Source: JAIBCM01 sp041395165 (GTDB lineage: Bacteria > Verrucomicrobiota > Verrucomicrobiia > JADLBR01 > JAIBCM01). Taken from it: a DNA stretch of 64,000 nt. The notes under the pieces were generated by a model. It worked only from the letters and a program-made list of their open reading frames with translations, searched no databases and was not told the origin of the DNA. Below, in pieces: positions 1 to 7,887 of the stretch. Both the position numbers and the translations under genes were made by a program. Where the stretch lies: the NCBI GenBank assembly GCA_041395165.1, contig JAWLBA010000007.1:23910-87909 (forward strand), read 5' to 3'. Within the stretch, counting starts at the first letter, position 1. Every line of letters begins with the position of its first letter.

Positions 1-2
1 AT

Positions 3-1115
3 ACGCCATTGGATCGAGAGCAGGCCAATTTTCTAATTCGCGATGCGCTCAACACGGTGCGCAATATTAAATCATTAAAGACGGGTGCAGAAACGGGTGC
101 GTCTTTTTTTTCTGAGGATATGGTTGGAGCGACACCAGAAATGCAGGCGATTTTTAAATTAATCGGACAAATTGCTCCGAGTCATGCTACGGTGTTGATT
201 ACGGGTGAAAGTGGTGTGGGTAAAGAGTTAATCGCGCGTGCAATTTATCGTCACAGTTTGAGAAAAGGACAGCCTTATATGGCTGTGAATTGTGCGGCGA
301 TTCCTGATACTTTGCTCGAAAGCGAGCTGTTTGGGCATGAAAAAGGAGCTTTTACTGGTGCCACACAAACGCGGCAGGGTAAGTTTGAATATTGTGATGA
401 AGGTACTTTATTTTTGGATGAAGTGGGTGATCTTTCTGCTAATACTCAAGCTAAACTTCTGCGGGTGTTGCAGAATGGTGAGATCACTCGCATTGGGAGT
501 AATGTACCGATTCATGTGAATGTGCGTATGATTGCTGCGACTAATCGTGATTTGGAAAAGGAAGTGGCAGAAAAGCGATTTCGCGAAGATCTTTTTTATC
601 GATTAAACGTGGTGCGTTTGGAAGTGCCGCCTTTACGGGAAAGAAAAAAAGATATTGTTGCGATGAGTTTGGCGATTCTTAAGAAAATTGCGGCGCGTGA
701 AAATATGGTACCACCTTCGATTTCTGAAGAAGCGATGCAGTTGTTAGAGAATTATTCTTGGCCAGGCAATATTCGAGAGTTGGAAAATAGTTTGCATCGA
801 GCAGCGGTGTTAACTCCGGGAGAAACGATTTTTCCTCATCATTTACCTAAGACAATTTTGGGAGCGGAATTGTTTTTAAAAACTGAACGAATGCCAATGG
901 AAAAAGTTCAAGACTCAGAGCAAAATCAGCTTTTTCAAGAATTGATTGTGGAAGCCCAGCAGCAAGCGCCGTCCGATATTTTGGGTTGGGTTGAGCGAGA
1001 AATGATCCGTCGTATTTTTCAAAAAACGGGCGAAAACCAATTGCAAACGGCCAAGCAATTAGGTATTTCGCGCATTACTTTGCGTAAACGTTTGGTGGAT
1101 TTAGGATTGATTTAA
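3..1115 (+). CDS. NtrC-family sigma-54-dependent response regulator, 5' end outside window
   Basis: The reading frame is open to the left edge, so the N-terminal part, probably a receiver domain, lies outside the window. What remains is a linker, a full AAA+ sigma-54 activation domain and a Fis-type helix-turn-helix. Visible motifs are Walker A GESGVGKE (about codon 68), the sigma-54 contact loop GAFTGA (about codon 115), Walker B TLFLDE (about codon 137), the sensor segment FREDLFYRLNV, and a C-terminal HTH ending in GISRITLRKRLVDLGLI. Such proteins hydrolyse ATP to remodel sigma-54 RNA polymerase. The target genes and partner kinase cannot be told from here. The TTG at position 9 is not a credible start because the frame continues upstream of it. 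Confidence 0.93.
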   Translation, partial: TPLDREQANFLIRDALNTVRNIKSLKTGAETGASFFSEDMVGATPEMQAIFKLIGQIAPSHATVLITGESGVGKELIARAIYRHSLRKGQPYMAVNCAAIPDTLLESELFGHEKGAFTGATQTRQGKFEYCDEGTLFLDEVGDLSANTQAKLLRVLQNGEITRIGSNVPIHVNVRMIAATNRDLEKEVAEKRFREDLFYRLNVVRLEVPPLRERKKDIVAMSLAILKKIAARENMVPPSISEEAMQLLENYSWPGNIRELENSLHRAAVLTPGETIFPHHLPKTILGAELFLKTERMPMEKVQDSEQNQLFQELIVEAQQQAPSDILGWVEREMIRRIFQKTGENQLQTAKQLGISRITLRKRLVDLGLI

Positions 1116-1270
1116 TAAGTTCTCGTAATGTGAATGCTGATTATCGAATGGAATAAATTAAATAGCGTAGTTTATTTTTTTAAAAACTAATTTCAGAAAT
1201 TGGTAGTAGCAATTTTTCAAAAAGTTGTTGTTATTGTTGATAGGTAATTTGAAGAAAAAGAATAAAGATG

Positions 1271-1342
1271 AGCCGGAGAGGAGGATTGAACTCCCGACCC
1301 ACGGTTTACGAAACCGTTGCTCTACCACTGAGCTACTCCGGC
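1271..1342 (-). tRNA. tRNA-Thr (anticodon CGU)
   Basis: Reading the minus strand from 1342, a complete 72-nt cloverleaf folds. It has a 7-bp acceptor GCCGGAG/CUCCGGC, D arm GCUC/GAGC, anticodon stem ACGGU/ACCGU with loop UUCGUAA, and T arm GGGAG UUCAAUC CUCCU. Anticodon CGU reads ACG (Thr). CCA is not encoded. It lies antisense to the infA-side transcription unit. Confidence 0.95.
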
Positions 1343-1460
1343 AGGGGAGGAAAGAATATGGAACGGAGCGAGGCGAGTTTCAAGTTTTTTGCCATGGCGT
1401 TTTTAAGTGATTTGATAAAACAAGATTGTCAAAAGCCGGGACTTCTGCATTCTTTGCGCG

Positions 1461-1751
1461 ATGGCTGATGCAGTAGAAGTTAATGCGATTGTAAAGGAGG
1501 TGTTACCCGCCACGATGTTTCGGGTACAACTCGAAAATGGGAATGTGCTTTTAGCGCATCTTTCTGGTCGCATGCGAAAAAATTTTATTAAAATCATGTC
1601 AGGGGATAAAGTGACAGTTGAAATTAGCCCTTACGACTTGACCAAAGCGCGTATTACATATCGCCATCCAACTGTGAACAGCGCTGCGAATGCTGCTCCT
1701 TCCACAGTGATGAAGCAAGGTAAGATTCAGAGAAGACAAGGCAAACGATAG
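1461..1751 (+). CDS. infA: Translation initiation factor IF-1 with C-terminal extension
   Basis: This is the small S1/OB-fold factor that occupies the ribosomal A site during initiation. The first 70 or so residues match the family throughout: start MADAVEVNAIVKEVLPATMF, then LENGNVLLAHLSGRMRKNFI, GDKV and the end of the OB fold with DLTKARITYR. The usual length is about 72 residues; this one has 96, with a basic, Ala/Gln-rich tail ending in QGKIQRRQGKR. The ATG at 1461 gives the standard N-terminus. The next gene starts 12 nt downstream, so co-transcription is likely. Confidence 0.95.
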   Translation: MADAVEVNAIVKEVLPATMFRVQLENGNVLLAHLSGRMRKNFIKIMSGDKVTVEISPYDLTKARITYRHPTVNSAANAAPSTVMKQGKIQRRQGKR

Positions 1752-1762
1752 GAGAAAAAGCC

Positions 1763-2773
1763 ATGGCGAGTTATTGGATTAAAGGTAACGATGGCAAAGA
1801 GTATCGAGCGGAGGATGAGAAAACCGTTATTGATTGGATTCAGGAAAATCGTATTGCTGCATTTACTGAGATTAAAAAAGAAGGTGAGGATCAATTTCGA
1901 TTAGCAAGCTTATATCCTGAGTTTGTGTCTTACTTTCCATCTTCTGCTGTTGCGTCTCCTTCAGTTCTTCCGCCAGTATTGAAAGATGAGCTCCCCGGTA
2001 TTGTTGAGGAGACCAATCTTCAAGTAGGGTTGGCTTTTCGCGAAGGGTGGCAACTTTTTCGTGAAAATATTTTATTGAGTTATGGAGGGTTCATTTTTTG
2101 GGTAGTCATTAATTTGGCGATTGGTTTTTTGCCAGCTTTGGCTCATTTGGTGTTACGACCTATTGTAGGTGATTTTCCCGGTTTGTTGGTAGGAATGCAG
2201 GGGATTAGTTATCTATTGCAGCTAATTTTAGCTGGGCCGCTTTTGGTGGGTTTTTATAAATTTTGGCTGAATATGGTGGATAAGCGGGATCCACATTTGC
2301 AGGATTTTTTGAATGGATTTGAGATTTGGTTACCGGCGATGCTAACGCAATGGCTCAAGGGATTAATTTTTATGGGAATGATTGCGCTTTCGTTTCCTTT
2401 TTTTATCTCTTCATTTTTTTTCAAATTTCAGGATTGGATGTCAGGTAAAGTTCCTCCTATTGAGGAGTGGGGGTGGGTCCTAGTAGGTTTATTTGTTTTG
2501 GCGTTTGTTATTGTGGTTGTGATGACTTTATTTTGGTTTGTAGAGTTTTTGTTGGCGGATCGCGTTAGCTTAAAAGTGTTTCAATGTTTTAAGTTGAGTG
2601 CTCAGTTAGCTTTGAGGAATATTCCTGGCTTGGCTTTACTCTTTACGTTGGTTACAGTTTTTTTCATTGTAGCTTGTTTTACTATCGTTGGTGTTTTAAT
2701 TATTTTACCTTGGCTTATCTTGTCAGTGGTTCACGGCTATCGACAGTTGGTGCCACGAAGCAAGGAGTCTTAA
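1763..2773 (+). CDS. GYF-like N-terminal domain membrane protein
   Basis: 336 residues. The first 55 or so (SYWIKGNDGKEYRAEDEKTV onward, including WIQENRI and the following basic/acidic segment) resemble the GYF_2 domain often fused to membrane proteins in PVC bacteria. A Pro-rich linker (about 60-85) follows, and then a hydrophobic region of about six membrane segments (about 105-330). No catalytic motif is visible. It lies 12 nt after infA and 72 nt before acetyl-CoA synthetase. It is an integral inner-membrane protein of unknown function; the N-terminal domain may be a peptide-binding module, which is inferred from the family. Confidence 0.75.
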   Translation: MASYWIKGNDGKEYRAEDEKTVIDWIQENRIAAFTEIKKEGEDQFRLASLYPEFVSYFPSSAVASPSVLPPVLKDELPGIVEETNLQVGLAFREGWQLFRENILLSYGGFIFWVVINLAIGFLPALAHLVLRPIVGDFPGLLVGMQGISYLLQLILAGPLLVGFYKFWLNMVDKRDPHLQDFLNGFEIWLPAMLTQWLKGLIFMGMIALSFPFFISSFFFKFQDWMSGKVPPIEEWGWVLVGLFVLAFVIVVVMTLFWFVEFLLADRVSLKVFQCFKLSAQLALRNIPGLALLFTLVTVFFIVACFTIVGVLIILPWLILSVVHGYRQLVPRSKES

Positions 2774-2845
2774 GCGGTGGGTCCTTCGCCGGAAATATAG
2801 ATGAGAATTGGTAAGAACCACTAATTCGAAAAAGGGAAAAAAACT

Positions 2846-4798
2846 ATGGCAGCGGGTAATATTGAATCAAAGCTGGTGGAAAAGCGTGTGTTTAAACCCT
2901 CAAAGGTGTTTGCGGAACAAGCACGGGTTCGTAGTTTTAAGGAGTATCAAAAGATTTATCGTCAGTCGATTCAAGCGCCTGAAAAATTTTGGGTAAAAGC
3001 TGCTGAGGAGAATTTAACATGGTTTAAAAAGTGGAATAAAGTTTGCCAATGGAAAGAACCGTTTGCGAAATGGTTTGTGGGTGGTAAGTTGAATGTGAGT
3101 TATAATTGTTTAGATCGACACCTGGAAAATGGGCGTCGAAATAAGGCGGCAATTATTTTCGAGGGGGAACCGGGGGATTCTCAGACTTTGACTTATCAAC
3201 AATTGCATCGCGAGGTGTGCCGTTTTGCGAATGTGTTGAAGAAGTATGGTATTAAAACGGGCGATCGAGTGGTTATTTATTTACCGCAAGTGCCCGAGGC
3301 TGCGATTGCGATGTTGGCTTGTACGCGAATTGGTGCGGTTCATAGTGTGGTGTTTGGTGGGTTTAGCGCCACGGCTTTGCGTGATCGTATTAATGATAGT
3401 AAAGCAAAACTGGTTATTACTTCGGACGGAGGGTTTCGTCGTGGCTCAGCACATGCTTTAAAACCTGCTGTGGATGAAGCGTTGAAGCAGACGCAGTCGG
3501 TGAAAAGTGTGATTGTTTTGCGTCGCACGAAGATGGAGACTCATATGGCGGTGGGACGTGATCATTGGTGGCATGAAGAAGTGGAAAAAGTTTCAGATGT
3601 TTGTGAGCCGGTAAAATTGGATAGTGAACATCCACTTTTTATTCTTTATACCAGCGGCAGTACGGGTAAGCCGAAGGGAATTTTGCATACGACAGGTGGG
3701 TATTTGTTGGGTGCTCATTTGACGACGAAATATGTTTTTGATGTTCGAGAGGATGATATTTTTTGGTGCACAGCGGATGTGGGTTGGATTACGGGTCACA
3801 CTTATACGGTGTACGGAGCGTTGTCGAATGGGACGACGACTTTGATGTACGAAGGTGTGCCGAATTATCCGCAACCGGATCGGTTTTGGTCAATTATTAA
3901 TAAGTATAAGGTAAATATTTTTTATACAGCGCCTACAGCGATTCGTTCTTTTATTAAAGCGGGCGATGAGTGGCCAAAGAAGCATGATTTATCGAGTTTG
4001 AGGTTGTTGGGTTCAGTAGGTGAGCCGATTAATCCTGAAGCGTGGATGTGGTATTATCATAAAATTGGATATAAACGTTGTCCGATTGTGGACACGTGGT
4101 GGCAGACGGAGACGGGAGCGCATATGATTACACCGTTGCCAGGGGCTACGCCTTTGAAGCCGGGCACGGCGACTTTGCCTTTTTTTGGGATTGATGCTGC
4201 AGTGGTGGATGATCAAGGCAAGGAGGTTCCTTTTAATTCGGGTGGCAAATTGGTGATTCGCAAGCCATGGCCTTGGATGTTGCGTACGATTTATGGTGAT
4301 GAAGCGCGCTATCGTCAGACGTATTGGAGTGAGGTGAAAGGATGTTATTTCACGGGAGATGGTGCACGTCGTGATAAGGATGGTTATTTTTGGATTGTCG
4401 GTCGTATTGATGACGTGCTCAATGTTTCTGGCCATCGCTTGGGAACGGCGGAAATTGAGAGCGCTTTGGTAAGTCACCCAAAGATTGCGGAAGCGGCAGT
4501 CGTTGGGCGCAATGATGCTTTGAAAGGTCAGGCAGTGGTGGTTTTTGTTACAGTAAAAAGTGGTGTGTCGACAGGCAATGGATTGAAAGAGGAGCTTCGC
4601 GCTCATGTTGCCAAGGAGATTGGGCCGATTGCAAAACCGGACGATTTGCATTTTACGGAGGCTTTGCCGAAAACACGAAGTGGAAAAATCATGCGACGGT
4701 TGCTCAAGGAGGTGGCCGCGGGCAATGAAATTAAGGGTGACACGACGACGTTGGAAGATTTTGGTGTGATTTCCAAATTGCGTGCGATTGAGGATTAA
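2846..4798 (+). CDS. acs: Acetyl-CoA synthetase (AMP-forming)
   Basis: This enzyme activates acetate to acetyl-CoA through acetyl-AMP in the cytoplasm. At 650 residues it has the usual length. It shows the N-terminal ACAS domain, the ATP-binding P-loop-like motif YTSGSTGKPKG (about residue 267), the TWWQTETG segment (about 415), the hinge region TGDGARRDKDGYFWIVGRID (about 503) and the C-terminal catalytic lysine in KTRSGKIMRR (about 614). That lysine is the site acetylated for control in this family. Start ATG 2846 is preceded by an A-rich stretch with a weak ribosome site. shc begins 18 nt downstream, so acetate activation may be co-transcribed with hopanoid synthesis. Confidence 0.96.
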   Translation: MAAGNIESKLVEKRVFKPSKVFAEQARVRSFKEYQKIYRQSIQAPEKFWVKAAEENLTWFKKWNKVCQWKEPFAKWFVGGKLNVSYNCLDRHLENGRRNKAAIIFEGEPGDSQTLTYQQLHREVCRFANVLKKYGIKTGDRVVIYLPQVPEAAIAMLACTRIGAVHSVVFGGFSATALRDRINDSKAKLVITSDGGFRRGSAHALKPAVDEALKQTQSVKSVIVLRRTKMETHMAVGRDHWWHEEVEKVSDVCEPVKLDSEHPLFILYTSGSTGKPKGILHTTGGYLLGAHLTTKYVFDVREDDIFWCTADVGWITGHTYTVYGALSNGTTTLMYEGVPNYPQPDRFWSIINKYKVNIFYTAPTAIRSFIKAGDEWPKKHDLSSLRLLGSVGEPINPEAWMWYYHKIGYKRCPIVDTWWQTETGAHMITPLPGATPLKPGTATLPFFGIDAAVVDDQGKEVPFNSGGKLVIRKPWPWMLRTIYGDEARYRQTYWSEVKGCYFTGDGARRDKDGYFWIVGRIDDVLNVSGHRLGTAEIESALVSHPKIAEAAVVGRNDALKGQAVVVFVTVKSGVSTGNGLKEELRAHVAKEIGPIAKPDDLHFTEALPKTRSGKIMRRLLKEVAAGNEIKGDTTTLEDFGVISKLRAIED

Positions 4799-4816
4799 TA
4801 AAAATTGGGCTAGTTT

Positions 4817-6787
4817 ATGCCAGCGTCATTCTCATCAGTTTCGGGAAAAAGTTCTAGTAAAATTGAGGCAGTGAATTTTGATTTAGAATCACGAGTCAAT
4901 GCGGCGATTCATACATCTCAAAATTATCTACTTTCTTTGCAACATCCTGATGGTTATTGGGTGGGGGAGCTAACGGTCGATACTACTTTGATTTCCGATC
5001 TAGTGCTTTTTATGCATTGGAGGGGTAAGGTAGATTTTGCCAAGCAAGCGAAGTGTGAAACATTTATTGGATCGTCAGTTGCCAGACGGGGGTTGGAATA
5101 TTTATGTGAATGGTCCGAGCGAGGTCAATGCCAGTGTTAAAGCTTATTTTGCTTTAAAATTAGCCGGTTTATCGCCTCAAGAGCCTGCGATGAAAAAGGC
5201 GCATGCCAATATTTTGCGTTTGGGAGGAATCCCCAAAATGAATACTTACGCAAAATTAAATTTAGCGTTGGTGGGGCAATTTTCTTGGAAATATCTTCCG
5301 ATTATTCCTGTTGAGATTATTTTACTTCCAAATGGTTGTATTTTAATATTTACGAAATGTCTTCTTGGAGTCGGGCTATGCTTTGTCCGCTCGCTATTAT
5401 CAATCACTTTCGGCCCACACGCCCACTGCCTCCCGAAAAACAGTTACATGAACTTTTTCCCTATGGCACGGAGCATAACGATTTTTCGTTAAAATATGAT
5501 TCAAAGTTTTTTACTTGGCGCAATTTTTTTCTGCGTTGGAACGATTTTTTGAATTTTGTGGATGGCTTGCCTTATAAGCCTTTTCGTTCTGTTGCATTGA
5601 AAAAGGCAGAGCAATGGCTGTTGGCACGAATTAGTGAAGGTAGCGATGGGCTGGGTGCGATTTATCCTGCTATGTTTAATACTATTGTTGCTTTGGAATG
5701 TCTCGGTTATTCCGATGATCATCCGATCATGCAAAAGCAGTTAAAACATTTTGAAGAATTGGAAGTGGATGATATTGTGAATAACGATTTTCGCATGCAA
5801 CCTTGCTTGTCGCCTGTATGGGACACGGCTATTACTTCAGTCGCATTGGCTGAATCAGAAGTGCCTGCTGATCATCCCGCTTTGCAAAAAGCGGCCGATT
5901 GGTTGTTGAGTAAGGAAGTGCATTTCCGAGGTGATTGGCAATACAAAAATCCGCATCCTGTGGCTTCGGGTTGGGCATTTGAATTCAATAATCAATATTA
6001 TCCTGATGTTGATGATACATTAAAAGTGTTGTTGGCACTTCGTTTAATTCAAACGGCTAATGATGACAACAAGCAGCAAGTGTTTGAACGGGCTTTGGGT
6101 TGGGTATTAAGTTTTCAATGTAAAGACGGAGGTTGGGCAGCTTTTGATAAGGACGTTACGAAACATTGGTTGGAAGATGTGCCTTTTGCAGATCATAATG
6201 CTATTTTAGATCCTACTTGTAGTGATATTACCGCTCGTTGTTTGGAATTGCTTGGGAAATTAGGTTATTCGAGTGATCGTCGCTATATTCAACGAGCTTT
6301 AGCTATGCTTCGAAGAACGCAAGAATCCGATGGCTCGTGGTTTGGTCGTTGGGGTGTGAATTATATTTATGGGACGTGGCAAGTGTTACGAGGGTTAAGC
6401 GCATTAAATGAAAATATGAATGAAGACTGGATCGTGCGAGGTCGCGATTGGTTGGAGTCATGCCAAAATCCGGACGGTGGTTGGGGTGAAACATGTGCTT
6501 CTTATGATGATGCCGCTTTGAAAGGAAAGGGTCCTAGTACAGCTTCTCAGACGGCTTGGGCATTAATGGGAATTATTGCTTGTGGGGATCCATGTCGTTC
6601 TAGCGTTCAAAAAGGTTTGGACTATTTGTTGCGCACCCAAAATTCCGATGGAAGTTGGACTGAAGAAGAAACTACGGGAACAGGATTCCCAAAAGTATTT
6701 TATTTGCGTTATGATATGTATCGCAATAACTGGCCTTTATTGGCTTTGGCTGAATATAAGAAGTTGCGTGCCCAATTTCCTGTATAA
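4817..6787 (+). CDS. shc: Squalene-hopene cyclase, interrupted by two compensating frameshifts
   Basis: Cyclises squalene to hopene/hopanol at the inner membrane. The family sequence is spread over three frame segments: the N-terminus up to about 5045 (QHPDGYWVGELTVDTT), a middle segment from about 5040 to 5331 (LLDRQLPDGGWNIY, GPSEVNASVKAYFALKLAG), and the rest from about 5331 in the first frame (FNIYEMSSWSR). The shift near 5045 looks like one extra base; the one near 5331 looks like one lost T, since aaattgg would restore LPNW. The catalytic Asp motif PDVDDT (near 6003) and several QW repeats (QCKDGGWAAF, QESDGSWFGRW, QNPDGGWGET, QNSDGSWTEE) are present. Repaired length is about 656 residues, normal for the family. 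It is more likely functional with sequence errors than a pseudogene. Confidence 0.92.
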
Positions 6788-7492
6788 ATGGCGACACCTG
6801 TTTCTCTAGCTATTTTTTTTGCTGTGCCACACGAAGCGGCTCTGTTTAAAAAGCACTTAAAAATAAAATGGAAAAAAGGGGGGGGAGGATTATTTTGGGC
6901 TGAAACTTTATTTCGTCAGCAATTAATACTCGTGGCTTGTTTAGGGATGGGAAAAGAAGCGGTGGGAAAAAATTTAACATTTCTCTTAGGATGTTTTACT
7001 TTTTCTCAGGCAATTTTGGCAGGTTACGCTGGGGCACTAGATCCCAAACTTAAAAAAGGAGATGTCGTTGTTTCTGACAAGCGGCACTTGAATTTATTGC
7101 CTGATTTAAGATTAGGAAAAATTATTTCTGTTGATGAAGTGGTCGCTACTATCGAAGAAAAATGTGCACTGTTCGAAAAGACTAGCGCCTCTGTTTGCGA
7201 TATGGAATACGAGACAGTGAAAACCATTTGCCAACAACGCAATATAGGGGTGCTTTCCATTCGGGCAATTAGTGACACAGCGAGTGAAGATTTGCCCATG
7301 AGCGCATTGGCAAGTGCTTTCGATCTTCAACAACAAAATTCTACGCCGCTAAAACTTTGTTTTCATTTGATCAAACAACCTAAAAAGATTTTTCCTTTTT
7401 TTCGATTTGTTAAGAATTTGCCACAAGTTCGCAAACAACTCACTCAAGCTTTGTATTTAATTTTAGCAAATCTTTTTGCTAAAACGAATTAA
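6788..7492 (+). CDS. hpnG: HpnG-like hopanoid-associated nucleoside phosphorylase
   Basis: 234 residues with a purine-nucleoside-phosphorylase-like fold: the N-terminal AIFFAVPHEAALF, the Gly-rich LVACLGMGKEAVGKN, AGYAGALDPKLKKGDVVV, and the substrate-site segment CDMEYETVKTIC followed by IRAISDTASEDLP. In hopanoid gene sets HpnG removes adenine from adenosylhopane on the way to bacteriohopanetetrol. The assignment rests on this motif order and on position: the start codon follows the shc stop with no gap. MTA/SAH nucleosidase is the alternative, but the neighbourhood favours HpnG. No hpnH (radical SAM adenosylhopane synthase) lies nearby. Confidence 0.78.
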   Translation: MATPVSLAIFFAVPHEAALFKKHLKIKWKKGGGGLFWAETLFRQQLILVACLGMGKEAVGKNLTFLLGCFTFSQAILAGYAGALDPKLKKGDVVVSDKRHLNLLPDLRLGKIISVDEVVATIEEKCALFEKTSASVCDMEYETVKTICQQRNIGVLSIRAISDTASEDLPMSALASAFDLQQQNSTPLKLCFHLIKQPKKIFPFFRFVKNLPQVRKQLTQALYLILANLFAKTN

Positions 7493-7512
7493 AGACTTTA
7501 TTAAGCACTATA

Positions 7513-7887
7513 ATGAAATGTTATACTCATCGACAGAGCGAAGCTGTGGCGATTTGTAAATGGTGCGGGCGAGCTTTGTGCTCAGATTGTGTTGTTGAGG
7601 TAGAATTGCTTTGCGCTTGTAAAAGTCGTTGCGAATCAAAAGTTGCTATGGCCAATAACCTTTTGCAAAAAAATCAGCAAGTTTTCCAACGCGCTGGGGC
7701 TGCCTATTTTAGGTCCACTATCTTTTATTTTTTAATAGGAAGTTTTTTTCTTTTGAATGGTTCTTTTAATGCCTCTGGTAATCAGCGTCTCGATACTTTT
7801 ATTATGGGTTTAGGTGCGATTTTTTTAAGTTATGGTATTGTTCAACTATCTTCAGCTAGAAAATATAAAAAGAAAAATAAGTTTTAG
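7513..7887 (+). CDS. Small membrane protein with N-terminal B-box-type zinc finger
   Basis: 124 residues. The N-terminus carries closely spaced Cys/His pairs (CYTH, CKWC, CSDC, then CACKSRC), the pattern of a B-box-like zinc-binding domain that in bacteria is commonly fused to membrane segments. Two hydrophobic helices (about 72-88 and 97-113) and a basic tail KYKKKNKF follow. It lies 20 nt after hpnG in the same direction and overlaps the end of the convergent HpnD-HpnE gene by 4 nt. Function unknown; the position suggests co-transcription with the hopanoid genes but does not prove a role. Confidence 0.7.
   Translation: MKCYTHRQSEAVAICKWCGRALCSDCVVEVELLCACKSRCESKVAMANNLLQKNQQVFQRAGAAYFRSTIFYFLIGSFFLLNGSFNASGNQRLDTFIMGLGAIFLSYGIVQLSSARKYKKKNKF

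Noticed and set aside
4013..4651. 212-codon frame antisense to acs
   Set aside because: A shadow of a strongly coding region; the acs reading frame is fully conserved and the antisense product has no family features.
5037..5492. Separate small protein inside shc
   Set aside because: Its translation is the middle of squalene-hopene cyclase in a shifted frame.
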